From Corynebacterium pilosum DSM 20521 = CIP 103422 (GTDB taxonomy: Bacteria; Actinomycetota; Actinomycetes; Mycobacteriales; Mycobacteriaceae): a stretch of 46,492 bases of DNA. Location: NCBI RefSeq assembly GCF_000373805.1, contig NZ_KB892445.1, positions 1 through 46,492 of the forward strand, given 5' to 3'. Shown here in pieces: positions 15,541 through 25,340 of the stretch (position 1 is the stretch's first letter; each line of letters starts with the position of its first letter). The translations under genes and the position numbers were made by a program. The notes below the pieces were generated by a model. The model made no database searches. It was not told the DNA's origin and worked only from the letters and a program-made list of their open reading frames with translations.

Positions 15541-16773
15541 GTGTTTGTACAACGTCTGGAAAACGCATGGGTGGCACCAGCGCCCCTGTCTGAAACAGCA
15601 GCCCCACGCAAGGCGAACGCTATTGGAAACGCGATCGCCTGGCCGCTAGCGATCCTGCTGGTGCTGCACCGGCTGCTGGTGCTCGCGCGCACAGGCAGCA
15701 TCACCGATGACTTCACCACTGTTCAGACTGCCGCGCGCCGTTTCGTCGAGCGCGTACCGGTGTACAACGAGGTCTACCACCATGTGAACCCGCACTACCT
15801 CTACAATCCGGGGGCGACGTTGCTGCTCTCCCCCTTGGGGCTCACGGCCGATACTGCGGCGATCCGGCCCTGGTTCATTGGCGCTAATGCGCTGGCGATC
15901 ATTGCTGCGCTTGCGGTGATGACGTACATGGTCGGCCACACGTGGCGCTCCTGGTTGCTGCCGGTCTCCATCGCGGCGGCATTTGCTACGGAGTCGGTGA
16001 CGAACACCTTGGTATTTTCCAATATCAACGGTGTGTTGCTCCTGGCCCTTGTCGGGTTCTTCTGGCTGTTTTTGCGGCAGAAATCCTGGGCTGCCGGGCT
16101 GGTCTTGGGGCTGGCGATTCTCGTGAAGCCCATGTTCCTCCCGCTCCTCTTTCTCCCCCTGGCGAAGCTGGACTGGAAGGCGTTGGGCACCGGTATCGCG
16201 GTACCTGTGTTGCTCAATGTGATCGCGTGGCCGCTCACTCCCGGAGCCAGCGACTATGTGGACAAGCTCGTGCCCTATTTGGGCCAGACACGCGACTATG
16301 CCAATTCTTCACTGGCTGGGTTCGCGGTGTATTTCGGCATGCCTAGCTGGATGGAGGCCGTGCTCTGGCTGCTCCTAGCCGCCGCTGTTGCGGTTGCGGT
16401 GTTGGGTCTGCTGCGTTTCCGCTCAACGGACCCGCTGCTGTGGGCGACCACGACCGCTGCGGTGCTGCTGGTTGGGGTGTTCATTTTGTCGTCGTTAGGT
16501 CAGGCGTACTACTCCATGATGATCTTCCCCGCCATGTTCACGGTGGTTCAGCGCGTGAGCTTTTTTCACAACCCCATGGCGTGGGTTGGAGCGGTCCTGT
16601 GTTTGGCTCCGCTGGAATGGTATTCACCGGACTTCGTCTTGACGGGCCGCTGGTTAACCACCTTCCTGCCCACGCTGGGCTGGGCGGTGTTCATCATCGC
16701 GGCGGCAACGTGGGTAGTGTTGGTGTCACGACAACGCACATCAGAATGGAAGGAAGTGCGCACCCATGGTTAA
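15541..16773 (+). CDS. aftC: GT87 membrane arabinofuranosyltransferase (AftC-like)
   Basis: A 410-residue polytopic membrane protein with about ten transmembrane helices and the GT87 (DUF2029) pattern. An acidic pair DD lies in the first outside loop (GSITDDFTTV, near residue 57), followed by NPHYLYNPGATLLL. The cell-envelope enzyme AftC, at the same position beside msrB and hemQ in C. glutamicum (cg2077 from memory), adds alpha-1,3 arabinofuranose branches to arabinogalactan from decaprenyl-phosphoarabinose. The start is GTG 15541. The last 8 nt overlap msrB. Another GT87 specificity, such as mannosyl, cannot be excluded by sequence alone. Confidence 0.85.
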   Translation: MFVQRLENAWVAPAPLSETAAPRKANAIGNAIAWPLAILLVLHRLLVLARTGSITDDFTTVQTAARRFVERVPVYNEVYHHVNPHYLYNPGATLLLSPLGLTADTAAIRPWFIGANALAIIAALAVMTYMVGHTWRSWLLPVSIAAAFATESVTNTLVFSNINGVLLLALVGFFWLFLRQKSWAAGLVLGLAILVKPMFLPLLFLPLAKLDWKALGTGIAVPVLLNVIAWPLTPGASDYVDKLVPYLGQTRDYANSSLAGFAVYFGMPSWMEAVLWLLLAAAVAVAVLGLLRFRSTDPLLWATTTAAVLLVGVFILSSLGQAYYSMMIFPAMFTVVQRVSFFHNPMAWVGAVLCLAPLEWYSPDFVLTGRWLTTFLPTLGWAVFIIAAATWVVLVSRQRTSEWKEVRTHG

Positions 16774-17167
16774 CTACCTCGACTGGTCCGACCAGCAGTG
16801 GCGCGAGAAGCTCAATGAGAAGGAGTACTTCGTCCTGCGTGAGGCCGGCACAGAGCCACCAGGCGTTGGCGAGTACACCGATACAACCGACGAGGGAATC
16901 TACTACTGCCGCGCATGTGGCGAAGAAATCTTCCGCTCCGCCGAGAAGTTTGATGCCCGCTGTGGATGGCCCGCTTTCTACGAACCAGCCAATAGCGACA
17001 AGGTGATTGAGCGCCGCGACACCTCCCACGGGATGGTGCGCACCGAGGTGCTGTGTGCGAACTGCCACTCGCATCTTGGCCACGTCTTTGAAGGTGAAGG
17101 CTTCCCAACACCTACCGACCTGCGCTACTGCATCAACTCGATTTCGATGACTTTCGAACCGAAGTAG
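16766..17167 (+). CDS. msrB: Peptide-methionine (R)-S-oxide reductase
   Basis: A 133-residue complete MsrB that repairs the R epimer of methionine sulfoxide in the cytoplasm. The zinc site uses two CXXC pairs (YYCRACG and LCANCHSH). The catalytic cysteine is in RYCINSISM near the C-terminus. Other conserved blocks are CGWPAFYE and SHLGHVFEGEG. Its start overlaps the end of aftC by 8 nt, so translation is coupled; a strong bidirectional hairpin follows. Association with an oxidative-stress context is supported by the nearby hemQ and DyP genes, but this promoter region shows no clear stress-sigma motif. Confidence 0.96.
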   Translation: MVNYLDWSDQQWREKLNEKEYFVLREAGTEPPGVGEYTDTTDEGIYYCRACGEEIFRSAEKFDARCGWPAFYEPANSDKVIERRDTSHGMVRTEVLCANCHSHLGHVFEGEGFPTPTDLRYCINSISMTFEPK

Positions 17168-17196
17168 CGCTGAAGTAGCACCGCCGGCGCCAAAAG

Positions 17197-17233
17197 CAAC
17201 ACCCCATTTCCTTCCACAGGAAATGGGGTGTTG
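17197..17233. terminator. Bidirectional terminator between msrB and hemQ
   Basis: Perfect 16-bp stem (CAACACCCCATTTCCT and its complement) with a 5-nt loop, placed between converging genes. Confidence 0.85.
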
Positions 17234-17268
17234 GCAACTCTGCTGTTTCCGCAGCCACGCTGTGTGCG

Positions 17269-17970
17269 CTACGGCAGCATGGTGACGATCTCAGAGACGT
17301 CCTTCACACGGCGACCGGTGAAGAATGGGATCTCTTCACGCACGTGGAGGCGTGCCTCGGTGTAACGCATCTGGTACATCAGGTCCACGATGCGGTCCAA
17401 GGTCGGTGCCTCGAATGCCAGCAGCCACTCGTAGTCGCCAAGTGCGAAAGCAGGAACGGTGTTGGCGCGCACGTCTGCGTAGTCGCGGGCAGCCTGGCCG
17501 TGCTCGGTAAGGATCTTGCGACGCTTCTGCTCATCCATGATGTACCACTCGTAGGAGCGCACGAATGGGTAGACAGTGATCCAGTCGTTGGGCTCTTCGT
17601 CCATGATGAAGGATGGCAGGTGGGACTTGTTGAATTCCGCTGGACGGTGCAAGCCGTTGCCGATCCAGAAAGGTTCAAGGGCGCGGCCCAAAGCAGTGTC
17701 GCGGCGGAAGCGGTTGTAGGCATCCTGCAGGGTGGAGAATTCCTCTGCGTGCCACCAGATCATCACATCTGCTTCAGCACGGGAGCCGGAGATGTTGTAG
17801 ATTCCGCGCACGATGAGGTCGCCCTCGTCCTCCAGGGTGTGGAAGAACGTGCGTGCCTCTTCGATGACCTGCTCGCGATCATCACCCAGGGCTCCAGGTA
17901 GGGCGCGCAGGGTGATCCACTGGGTGTAGCGCTGCATGCTGTTGAGCTTTTCGAAATCAAGTTTTGCCAC
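17269..17970 (-). CDS. hemQ: Coproheme decarboxylase HemQ/ChdC
   Basis: A 233-residue chlorite-dismutase-fold enzyme that converts coproheme to haem b with hydrogen peroxide, the last step of the coproporphyrin-dependent pathway of Gram-positive bacteria. Tyr134 (YPFVRSYEWY) matches the catalytic tyrosine, His117 (NKSHLP) the distal histidine of actinobacterial ChdC, and His157 (TEHGQAARDY) the proximal haem ligand. These lie within one residue of the numbering I recall for C. diphtheriae. The start is GTG 17970 behind GAAAGGA. The gene is monocistronic, transcribed from a promoter at 18015-18042, and ends at the hairpin shared with msrB. Confidence 0.94.
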   Translation of the reverse strand: MAKLDFEKLNSMQRYTQWITLRALPGALGDDREQVIEEARTFFHTLEDEGDLIVRGIYNISGSRAEADVMIWWHAEEFSTLQDAYNRFRRDTALGRALEPFWIGNGLHRPAEFNKSHLPSFIMDEEPNDWITVYPFVRSYEWYIMDEQKRRKILTEHGQAARDYADVRANTVPAFALGDYEWLLAFEAPTLDRIVDLMYQMRYTEARLHVREEIPFFTGRRVKDVSEIVTMLP

Positions 17971-18014
17971 TTGTTGTGTCCTTTCACAGGGTCAATCAAA
18001 CGAAAGTAGTATCC

Positions 18015-18042
18015 ACCCTATCAGTCCGCCACTTATGGTCAA
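18015..18042 (-). promoter_or_regulatory. Promoter of hemQ
   Basis: On the minus strand TTGACC (18037-18042), a 16-bp spacer, then TAGGGT (18015-18020), a good corynebacterial housekeeping promoter. Confidence 0.6.
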
Positions 18043-18051
18043 CGGCGCGCC

Positions 18052-18068
18052 TCCACCGAAAAGGTGGA
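18052..18068. repeat. Small inverted repeat at the DUF3000 gene start
   Basis: TCCACC-N5-GGTGGA with loop GAAAA. It covers the first candidate start codon (GTG 18064), so it either hides that codon or argues for a later start. Confidence 0.4.
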
Positions 18069-18744
18069 CGTTCTCATTACGTTGAAGGTCGTGACGAATT
18101 CCGACTCGACCCCCCAGTCCCCTGCAGCACACAACGATCCGGCTGTGCATGCAGGCTCGCCCTCGAGTGGTGACTCCCCCTCCATCCCGAGCGAGTTCTC
18201 CGCCGCAGTGGAATCGATGCATGACGTCAACCTGCGCCCCGAGATCACGCTGGGCACGATTCGCCCTCCGCAGCGCCCCGCCCCGTACAGCCATGCGATC
18301 GGGCTCGAAGTTTCCAAAGGCAACGACGACGCGGCCACCAACCGCACCGACGGTGACGCTTTTGGTCGCCTGATCCTCCTGCATTCCCCCGAAGCGGAGG
18401 AAGCGTGGGAAGGGTCGATGCGGCTCGTGGCCTATATCCAGGCGGATATGGATGACGCGGTGGCCAATGATCCCCTCTTGCCTGATGTTGCGTGGCAATG
18501 GCTCAACGAGTCGCTGGCGGAAGCCGGGGCCGGGTTCACAAACCTCGGCGGCACAGTGACGTCCACGGCGAGCGTGCGCTTCGGCGAGATCGGCGGGCCC
18601 CCACGGGCCTACCAGCTGGAAATGCGTGCCTCCTGGACCGCCGATGGTATCGACCTATCCTCGCACGTGGAGGCTTTTTCTGCCGTGCTCGCGCTCGTCG
18701 CTGGTCTGCCACCGGTCGGGGTGACAGAGCTTCCTGGCCGTTAG
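18064..18744 (+). CDS. DUF3000 domain protein
   Basis: A protein of up to 226 residues of the actinobacterial DUF3000 family (Rv2680-like by position between hemQ and rnd). The conserved part runs from about residue 45 to the end, with PYSHAIGLEVSK early and PPRAYQLEMRASWTADGIDLS late. The N-terminal 45 residues are rich in Ser, Pro and Asp and look disordered. The start is uncertain: GTG 18064 lies in a small hairpin, and GTG 18091 (giving MTNSDSTP) is as likely. No signal peptide or membrane helix is seen. Function is unknown. The stop is followed one base later by the rnd start, so the two genes form an operon. Confidence 0.8.
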   Translation: MDVLITLKVVTNSDSTPQSPAAHNDPAVHAGSPSSGDSPSIPSEFSAAVESMHDVNLRPEITLGTIRPPQRPAPYSHAIGLEVSKGNDDAATNRTDGDAFGRLILLHSPEAEEAWEGSMRLVAYIQADMDDAVANDPLLPDVAWQWLNESLAEAGAGFTNLGGTVTSTASVRFGEIGGPPRAYQLEMRASWTADGIDLSSHVEAFSAVLALVAGLPPVGVTELPGR

Positions 18745-18745
18745 G

Positions 18746-19957
18746 ATGGCCACCCCCAACGTCGGCACGCAGGACCTGAACTACGAATTAGTCACCACCC
18801 CCGAGAGCTTCACGCACGCCGCGCAGGCTTTAGCGGGCGGCCGCGGCCCCTTTGCCATCGATACTGAACGCGCCTCCGCGTACCGGTATGACGACCGCGC
18901 CTTTCTGGTACAGATCTACCGCCGCGGCGCCGGCACATTCCTGTTCGCACCAGAGGGCCTACGCGCAGAGTTGGAAGACAGCCTCGCCCCAGTGGTGGGC
19001 GGGCAACAGTGGATCGTCCACGCCGCTGGTGAAGATCTCCCCAGCTTGGGCTGGCTCGGTCTCTACCCCGGCAGCCTCTTCGATACAGAACTCGCAGGCC
19101 GCCTTGCCGGTTTCGAGCGCCCGAACCTTGCCGCCATGGTCGAAGAATTCTGCGGCGTCACACTCGAAAAGGGCCACGGCCGCGAAGACTGGTCCACCAC
19201 GCCGCTTCCCGACGATTGGCTCGACTACGCTGCCCTCGACGTCATCTATCTCCCTTCACTAGCCGAATCACAGGCCGAAATGCTCGACGCTCAAGGCAAG
19301 TTGGGCTGGCTGGAGCAAGAGTGCGAGGCGATCGTCGAGAAGCATGCCGACGACCGCGAGCCACCCACCCGTCACTGGCGCGACACCAAGGGGCTGGGCA
19401 AACTGCGCTCCCCGAAGGCTCTGAACACTGCGCGCGCCCTGTGGACGAAGCGCGAAGAGCAGGCCCGCGACACCGACACAGCACCGGGTGCTTTGCTGTC
19501 GAACAAGGCGCTGGTGGAGTTGGCGTACTCGGCCCCGCGGAGTCGTCGTGACGCTCTACGCACCCGTGGTGTGCGCCGCGCATTCGATCCCTGGCCGGCC
19601 ATCGTCGAGGCGCGCGAGGCCTCACCCGCCACCTACCCAGCAGTCACGCAGACCTATGGCTTTGTTCCGGGCAAATCACTGTGGCAGCGCGAATACCCCG
19701 AGTCCTACGAGGTGCTTCAGCAGATCCGGGAAGATATTGCCGAGCGTGCCGACGAGCTCAGCGTGCCTACCGCAGACCTCCTAGCGCCGGCTTTGCTGCG
19801 CGAAATGGTGTGGAAGACAACCACTGTGTCAGGGGCGTGGACAACTCACCGCGTGGCCACAGCGCTGAGCCGGGCGGGGGCCCGGCCATGGCAGGTGGAG
19901 CAGACCGCGCCCATCATCGCCGGCCACGTGGGCGCGGGGCCTGAGCGCGGAAACTAG
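18746..19957 (+). CDS. rnd: Ribonuclease D
   Basis: A 403-residue 3'-5' exoribonuclease of the DEDDy type, acting on tRNA precursors and other small RNAs. The acidic residues are seen in FAIDTERA (Asp, Glu), in [11 protein letters not shown] and in [14 protein letters not shown]. An HRDC nucleic-acid-binding domain occupies about residues 205-290, and a C-terminal region specific to actinobacteria follows. The ATG start lies one base after the DUF3000 stop. The 3' end converges with dxs, and the two stop regions overlap by 4 nt. Confidence 0.92.
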   Translation: MATPNVGTQDLNYELVTTPESFTHAAQALAGGRGPFAIDTERASAYRYDDRAFLVQIYRRGAGTFLFAPEGLRAELEDSLAPVVGGQQWIVHAAGEDLPSLGWLGLYPGSLFDTELAGRLAGFERPNLAAMVEEFCGVTLEKGHGREDWSTTPLPDDWLDYAALDVIYLPSLAESQAEMLDAQGKLGWLEQECEAIVEKHADDREPPTRHWRDTKGLGKLRSPKALNTARALWTKREEQARDTDTAPGALLSNKALVELAYSAPRSRRDALRTRGVRRAFDPWPAIVEAREASPATYPAVTQTYGFVPGKSLWQREYPESYEVLQQIREDIAERADELSVPTADLLAPALLREMVWKTTTVSGAWTTHRVATALSRAGARPWQVEQTAPIIAGHVGAGPERGN

Positions 19958-21870
19958 TCGCGTTCTGCGAGAAACTCCACCCACGCGCGGATCGAGTCGC
20001 GGGCCGAATCGGCATCCAAACCGTATTCGGCAAGGATTTCGCCGCGCGAGGCATGCTTCGGGAACACCGACGGGAACGCGAGATGGCGTACCGGGGTATC
20101 CACCTGGGCTGTATCCAAAGCTTCAGAAATGGCAGAACCGACCCCGCCTCGGAGAATCCCGTCTTCATAGACAACGACGAGGTCCGCATCGGTTGCCAAC
20201 TCCACGATCTCAGGAGATACCGGCACCACCCACCGCGGGTCGACCACGGTGACAGCCACGCCCTCGTCGGCAAGCTCTGTAGCTACCTTCACAGCAGCCT
20301 CGCAGAAGGCTCCGACAGCGACGAGCAGAACGTGGGGCGTATCGTCGTCACGCTCAGGATCAAAGAGAACATCCACGCCAGAGTCCAGTCGGCACACGGC
20401 CTCGATATCAGGACCGACATCCCCCTTCGCGAAACGGACGATCGTCGGGCCCTGCTTATAGTCGATGGCCTCGTTGAACTCTTCGATCAGGCGGGTGGCA
20501 TCACGCGGGGCGGCGATACGCATGCCAGGCACGATCGAGGCGATCGCCATATCCCACACGCCGTTGTGGGAGGCGCCGTCCGAACCTGTGACGCCGGCCC
20601 GGTCCAACACGAATGTCACGGGCAAATGCAGCAGGCCGACGTCCATCAGCATTTGATCAAAGGCACGGTTCAAAAACGTCGAGTACAGCGCGACCACAGG
20701 ATGGTAACCACCCAGGGCCAAACCCGCTGCAGACGTGACCGCGTGCTGTTCGGCGATGCCCACGTCAAAGAAGCGCGAAGTGAATTTCTCCGCGAAAGGA
20801 GTCAGCCCCGTGGGCCCGGCCATGGCGGCAGTGAGCGCCACGATGTCATCGCGCTTCTCCCCTGCCTTGACCAACTCCTCAGAGAACACAGATGTCCAGC
20901 CGGGGCGGGCCTTCTTCATCGGCTCCCCGGTCACCGGGTCAATCACGCCGGTGGAGTGCATCTGCTCAGCGATATCGTTGACTGCCGGGGCGAATCCGTG
21001 GCCCTTTTCCGTCGCCACATGGACGATCACCGGGCCTTCATACTTGGAGGCATAATCCAGCGCCTGGCACAGTGCCCCAATATCGTGGCCTTCGACCGGC
21101 CCGACATATTTCATGTCCAGCTCGGGGAACATCTCCGTGGGCAGGACCTGGTATTTAACGCCTTCCTTCAGCGCGTGCAAAGCATCGAAGGTCCGCTCGC
21201 CTACCCACCCCATCGACTTCAGAGTCTTCTTGCCATGTTCCATGACTTCGTCATAGCCCGGTTGGATGCGCAGATTCGCCAGCTGGGAGCGCAAGCTCTC
21301 CAGGTTGTTGGCAAAACCACCGATGGTCGGCGAGTAGGAACGCCCGTTGTCATTGACCACCACGACCACGTTGCGGTCACCAGCGGCAATATTGTTCAGC
21401 GCCTCCCAGCACATGCCGCCGGTCAGCGCGCCATCGCCCACGACGGCGACCACATTGCGGTGCCCTTGGCCCGACAGTTCAAAAGCTTTCGCCATGCCGT
21501 CGGCATAGGACAACGCCGCCGACGCGTGCGAGGATTCCGTCCAGTCGTGTTCGCTTTCGCCACGGTCGGTGTAGCCCGACAGGCCATCTTTCTGGCGCAG
21601 CGTATCGAACTGGTCGGCGCGCCCGGTCAGGATCTTGTGCACATAGGACTGGTGGGAGGTATCAAAAATGATCGGTTCCCGCGGGGAAGAGAATTCCCGG
21701 TGCAGCGCAATAGTCAGCTCCACCACGCCAAGGTTCGGTCCTAGGTGTCCACCGGTGGCGGACACCTTGTCGATGAGAAACTGGCGGATTTCGTCGGCAA
21801 GCGTCTCAAGTTCCGCTTCAGTCAGCGCCTTGACATCTGCTGGCGACGAGATTCCGCTCAAGATGGTCAT
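19954..21870 (-). CDS. dxs: 1-deoxy-D-xylulose-5-phosphate synthase
   Basis: A 638-residue thiamine-diphosphate enzyme that condenses pyruvate and glyceraldehyde 3-phosphate, the entry step of the MEP isoprenoid pathway. It feeds menaquinone and the decaprenyl phosphate carriers of the cell wall. The TPP/Mg site is [16 protein letters not shown] (about residues 148-163). The catalytic His region is [11 protein letters not shown] near 70. The transketolase pyrimidine domain has [17 protein letters not shown]. The C-terminal domain is complete. The start ATG 21870 is preceded by GGAGAG. The gene is separated from the methyltransferase gene upstream by 102 bp, which contain an inverted repeat. 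Confidence 0.96.
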   Translation of the reverse strand: MTILSGISSPADVKALTEAELETLADEIRQFLIDKVSATGGHLGPNLGVVELTIALHREFSSPREPIIFDTSHQSYVHKILTGRADQFDTLRQKDGLSGYTDRGESEHDWTESSHASAALSYADGMAKAFELSGQGHRNVVAVVGDGALTGGMCWEALNNIAAGDRNVVVVVNDNGRSYSPTIGGFANNLESLRSQLANLRIQPGYDEVMEHGKKTLKSMGWVGERTFDALHALKEGVKYQVLPTEMFPELDMKYVGPVEGHDIGALCQALDYASKYEGPVIVHVATEKGHGFAPAVNDIAEQMHSTGVIDPVTGEPMKKARPGWTSVFSEELVKAGEKRDDIVALTAAMAGPTGLTPFAEKFTSRFFDVGIAEQHAVTSAAGLALGGYHPVVALYSTFLNRAFDQMLMDVGLLHLPVTFVLDRAGVTGSDGASHNGVWDMAIASIVPGMRIAAPRDATRLIEEFNEAIDYKQGPTIVRFAKGDVGPDIEAVCRLDSGVDVLFDPERDDDTPHVLLVAVGAFCEAAVKVATELADEGVAVTVVDPRWVVPVSPEIVELATDADLVVVYEDGILRGGVGSAISEALDTAQVDTPVRHLAFPSVFPKHASRGEILAEYGLDADSARDSIRAWVEFLAERD

Positions 21871-21901
21871 CTGTGCTCCGACTCTCCTTTGACTTGCCCT
21901 T

Positions 21902-21937
21902 TAGCGCTGGATTATCCGTTAATGCGTTAGAGCGCTA
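21902..21937. repeat. Inverted repeat upstream of dxs
   Basis: TAGCGCT (21902-21908) and AGCGCTA (21931-21937), 7-bp perfect arms 22 nt apart, in the 102-bp region before dxs. It flanks the candidate -10 GATAAT on the minus strand and could be an operator. Short arms make chance occurrence possible. Confidence 0.35.
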
Positions 21938-21972
21938 TCTTACACGTGAGATTGGCCCTCAAACGAATGGTG

Positions 21973-23253
21973 TTATCCGGCCCTGTTTTCCTGCGCCGGC
22001 TCCAGCAACGCCAATGCCTCGAAGTGGTGGGTGCCCGGGAACGCATCAGCGCTGGCATAACGTTTCACGCGGTATCCGCTAGTGCCCCAGGCCGCAAGGT
22101 CGCGCGCGAAGGTGGCTGGGTCACAACCGATATGGATGACACGCTCCGGACACTTCGCCGCGATCGCCGCGACAACGTCCTCCCCCGCCCCGGTGCGTGG
22201 CGGGTCCAGCACGACAAGGCCTGGATCAGGTAGCTTATCGACGACCGACTCGACCTTCCCGGCCACCGATTCCACGCGCAGGCCCCGCAAACTATCCTGC
22301 CCCGTAGCGTTGGCAGCCGGAGAATAATCGACCGAATACACCGTAGCGTCGGGGGCCTCAGGGCTCAGCGATTCTGCAACGGCGGGCACGAAAGCGCCCA
22401 CTCCCCCATACAGGTCCCACCCCACCTGGCGGTCATAGTCACCAGCGGCCCACTGCCGAATCACACGGTCATAGAGGACCGGCGCTTGGGCGTGCGCTTG
22501 CCAAAACGCGGTAGCGGGAAACTTGAAGGTGTAGTCACCGATCTTTTCGGTCACGGTTCCTGAACCGGCCACGACCTTCTCGATGGCCTCCATCCGCTTA
22601 CCGCGCGGCCCCCGCTGTGTCTCCACAACGTGGACGTTGCCTTCACCGTCATAGACGGCGACAACCTCCGCACCAGGGGTGAAACGGTGCTTCTCCAGCT
22701 CGTCATAAATCGCCGGGATCACCTGTGCGCAACGCGCCGTGACGATGTCCGTGGACTTCGCCTTGCGCACCCCGGCCACGCCCTCGTCATTGACACCAAA
22801 GCGGACACGTGTGCGCCACGGTAGCGGGTACCCACGGCCCTCATCGGCCTCATCGTTCAAGGAGAGAACGCGTTTGTCATCGTGTTTATCGACGAATTCC
22901 TCCATCACGTGGGAACGCCCCGCCAACGCTGCAATCTGGCCATCTAAGATCTGGTGTTTAGCCACCGATAATTCTGGCCAGGCGTAATAGGAAAGGTCGC
23001 AGCAACCTGCGCCCGCTTTGAAGGCCTCACAGAAAGGCTCCTGGCGTTTGCTCGATGCCTCAATCACCGAATCGAGGGTGGCGCGCGCCCACCGCTTTTT
23101 CGCCTTCACCACGGTAGCGCTCACGGTCTCGTCGGGAAGTGCGCCTGCGACGAAGACAACGCGGCCATCGTCGGCACGCGCGATGCCCTCTCCACCATGG
23201 GCCATGCCGGTGATCGTCAATGTCAGGGTGTCACCGGTTGTGTAGTTGTCCAC
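21973..23253 (-). CDS. TRAM-domain RNA uracil methyltransferase (TrmA/RlmD family)
   Basis: A 426-residue class I SAM-dependent 5-methyluridine methyltransferase. An N-terminal TRAM domain (about 1-60) is followed by a cysteine-rich segment (PFCEAFKAGAGCC) that may hold an Fe-S cluster. The Rossmann core has WDLYGGVGAFVPAVA as SAM loop, LDPPRTGAG as catalytic loop, and IGCDPATFARDLAAW with the nucleophilic cysteine. The target (23S rRNA or tRNA) is not clear. The start GTG 23253 overlaps the DUF3710 stop by one base (TAGTG), so the two genes are coupled. Rv2689c holds the equivalent position in M. tuberculosis. Confidence 0.9.
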   Translation of the reverse strand: MDNYTTGDTLTLTITGMAHGGEGIARADDGRVVFVAGALPDETVSATVVKAKKRWARATLDSVIEASSKRQEPFCEAFKAGAGCCDLSYYAWPELSVAKHQILDGQIAALAGRSHVMEEFVDKHDDKRVLSLNDEADEGRGYPLPWRTRVRFGVNDEGVAGVRKAKSTDIVTARCAQVIPAIYDELEKHRFTPGAEVVAVYDGEGNVHVVETQRGPRGKRMEAIEKVVAGSGTVTEKIGDYTFKFPATAFWQAHAQAPVLYDRVIRQWAAGDYDRQVGWDLYGGVGAFVPAVAESLSPEAPDATVYSVDYSPAANATGQDSLRGLRVESVAGKVESVVDKLPDPGLVVLDPPRTGAGEDVVAAIAAKCPERVIHIGCDPATFARDLAAWGTSGYRVKRYASADAFPGTHHFEALALLEPAQENRAG

Positions 23254-24179
23254 TAGTTCTGCTTCCCGTTCGGGTTCTGGTTATTCATCAGGCGCTGCAT
23301 CGCCTCATGCATCTGGTTCTCGCTCGCGCCTGGCTGCTGAGGCTGTTGCGGTTGTTGTGGTTGCTCGTGCTGAGCCTGGCCTGCCTGAGCCTGCTTCTGC
23401 TGCTGGGCGCGCTGCTGGACTGCCTCCTGCACCTGCTCGGCTAACTGCTGCGGCAGCATCACTGGGAGGGAGTTACCCGCCAAGATGGGATCATCACCAC
23501 GGTAAACAAAGGCGCGGGCAGCCATCTCACGGGCCAGCGTGGCCAACTGTTCCTCTTTGCCAGAAGGAGCAACGCACGTGATGCGCAGCATCCAACGGGG
23601 GCCGTCCATACCCATGATCCGGATGGCGCCATTGCCGCCGTGGCCGACGACCTCCCGGCCCCACGGGCCCATCTCAAACGTGACGGGCAAACCCTGTTCA
23701 CGCATACCAGCAGCGATCTCCTCGATGGCGTTTTCCCACTGTCCACCCGAGCTAGGAGCGGCAAAAGCGACCGGGGTCATCCGCCCATGGTGCGTGACAA
23801 TGTGCAGCATCCGGGGCCCCTGATCATTCATCTCTACCTGCACCTGCGATTCCTTCGGAAGCGGCAGACGCATCGAACCCAGATTCAGTACGGAAGCGGA
23901 GAAGTCCGAAAAATCAAAATCATTGATATCCACAGAGTCGCCATCAAACGGTCCAACGTTGCCGTTGACCGGGTCATGCTCGATCCTGCCGGTAGCTCCC
24001 GGCGCGACGGGGAGATCCGCAGCTTCTTGCGTAGCTGGCTCAGGGGCCTCAGGAGCATCCGTGGCTTCGGTTGTTTCAGCCGGCGTCGGCTCGACTGGAG
24101 CCTGCTCCTGTGCGGTGTCCTTGCTCTGATCTTGGTCTTTGTCTTGGTCTTTCTTCTTGCCAAACGGCCACAGTGCCAT
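23253..24179 (-). CDS. DUF3710 domain protein
   Basis: A 308-residue actinobacterial DUF3710 protein. The N-terminus (MALWPFGKKKDQDKDQ) is basic, then acidic and low in complexity to about residue 65. The folded domain (about 75-245) includes NDQGPRMLHIVTHHGRMTP and GPWGREVVGHGGNGAIRIMG. The C-terminus is a Gln/Pro-rich tail (QAGQAQHEQPQQPQQPQQ) and probably disordered. No membrane segment is present. Function is unknown. Gene order dut-DUF3710-methyltransferase is conserved in corynebacteria and mycobacteria (Rv2696c beside dut). Confidence 0.85.
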   Translation of the reverse strand: MALWPFGKKKDQDKDQDQSKDTAQEQAPVEPTPAETTEATDAPEAPEPATQEAADLPVAPGATGRIEHDPVNGNVGPFDGDSVDINDFDFSDFSASVLNLGSMRLPLPKESQVQVEMNDQGPRMLHIVTHHGRMTPVAFAAPSSGGQWENAIEEIAAGMREQGLPVTFEMGPWGREVVGHGGNGAIRIMGMDGPRWMLRITCVAPSGKEEQLATLAREMAARAFVYRGDDPILAGNSLPVMLPQQLAEQVQEAVQQRAQQQKQAQAGQAQHEQPQQPQQPQQPGASENQMHEAMQRLMNNQNPNGKQN

Positions 24180-24220
24180 GAATTTGGGTCCTTCCTTTAG
24201 GTATTTCGTCGATAAGCGAG

Positions 24221-24679
24221 CTAGTGCGTTCCGGTCGAGCCGTGCCCGCCCGTGCCACGCTCTGTCTCGTCGAGTTCTTCAACTTCCGTGAAATCGCACA
24301 ACTCTACCTTCTGCACGAGCAGTTGGGCGATGCGCATTCCGCGGGTGATCTCGATGGGTGTCTCTGGGTCTAGGTTGATCAGGCTGACCTTGATCTCGCC
24401 ACGATAGTCGGCATCGATGGTGCCTGGCGAGTTGACGATGGAGAGTCCCTGCTTTGCGGCGAGGCCTGAGCGCGGGTGGACTAATCCCACTGTTCCCAAC
24501 GGCAGCGCCAGAGCCACGCCCGTGCCGACCAGGCTGCGCTGGAACGGGGCTAGGGTGACGTCTTCTGCAGCGTAGAGGTCAACGCCTGCGTCGCCGCGGT
24601 GTGCACGCCGGGGCATGGGCAGATCCTTGTCGAGTCGCTGCAGCGGAATTGGTCCGATACTTGAATCGTAGTTAGTCAC
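24221..24679 (-). CDS. dut: dUTP pyrophosphatase
   Basis: A 152-residue trimeric dUTPase that keeps uracil out of DNA and supplies dUMP. All five motifs are present: [36 protein letters not shown] and [10 protein letters not shown], the last closing the active site. The start is GTG 24679, because the -10-like TAGTGT lies 7 nt upstream and GGAGAG can serve as ribosome site. The open frame continues to 24724 into the divergent promoter region. It is divergent from the DUF3093 gene across 76 bp. Confidence 0.96.
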   Translation of the reverse strand: MTNYDSSIGPIPLQRLDKDLPMPRRAHRGDAGVDLYAAEDVTLAPFQRSLVGTGVALALPLGTVGLVHPRSGLAAKQGLSIVNSPGTIDADYRGEIKVSLINLDPETPIEITRGMRIAQLLVQKVELCDFTEVEELDETERGTGGHGSTGTH

Positions 24680-24755
24680 GCTCTCCACACTACGGCAGGC
24701 GTTCGGCGGGCGCGGGAATGGCACTTTCGTCGGACCCTCACCTAAAGTATGAGGC

Positions 24756-25265
24756 GTGACTGAATCGACATCTTCTCAAGGCACGCCGCGCACGCTGTAC
24801 AAGGAACGTCAGTGGGTGCCGTGGTACTGGTGGCTGCTGCTTGCGGCTTTCTCTGCATTGGTCGGTTTCCAATTCGGGCTTAACCGTGCGCCAATCTGGA
24901 CCTGGGTGTGGTTGATCGGCACCTTCGTTGTTGGTGGTTGGGTGTTGGTGTGGATGTCGCGCACCACGATCACGGTGGAGGCGGACCCGGATGGCTCCCG
25001 GTGGTTGATCGTGGACCAGGCAAGCCTGCCGGCGACGGTGGTGGATCGCTCGATGGTGGTCCCGGAGTCTGCGAAGCGTAATGCGCTTGGCCGGCAGCTG
25101 GATCCGGCGGCCTTCGTTATGTCCAAGGGATGGATTAAAGAGTTGGCGCTGATCGTGCTGGATGATCCGGAAGATCCCACGCCCTACTGGTTGATCTCTA
25201 GCAAGAATCCCGAGGCTTTGCTGGAGGCCTATGCTCCGAGCACGGTCGCGGCGCACAACAGTTAG
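24756..25265 (+). CDS. DUF3093 membrane protein
   Basis: A 169-residue protein with two transmembrane helices near the N-terminus (about 25-45 and 50-68) and a soluble C-terminal domain ([24 protein letters not shown]). It is the DUF3093 family gene found divergent from dut in actinobacteria (Rv2698-like). Function is unknown. The start GTG 24756 lies 7 nt after TAAAGT (24743-24748), so the transcript may be leaderless. A strong terminator follows. Confidence 0.85.
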   Translation: MTESTSSQGTPRTLYKERQWVPWYWWLLLAAFSALVGFQFGLNRAPIWTWVWLIGTFVVGGWVLVWMSRTTITVEADPDGSRWLIVDQASLPATVVDRSMVVPESAKRNALGRQLDPAAFVMSKGWIKELALIVLDDPEDPTPYWLISSKNPEALLEAYAPSTVAAHNS

Positions 25266-25289
25266 CGCGCGTTAACGCACGCGCAGAAC

Positions 25290-25322
25290 AAAGGCCACCC
25301 AGGTTCCTTCTGGGTGGCCTTT
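25290..25322 (+). terminator. Terminator after the DUF3093 gene
   Basis: 13-bp perfect stem (AAAGGCCACCCAG and its complement), 7-nt loop, followed by GTTTTT. It also lies 18 nt past the stop of the converging DUF4193 gene. Confidence 0.9.
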
Positions 25323-25340
25323 GTTTTTGACTTGCGGCGT

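Noticed and set aside
20053..21744. A 563-codon open frame on the plus strand opposite dxs
   Set aside because: It is the antisense of a complete dxs gene, a common effect of high GC; no family features and no ribosome site.
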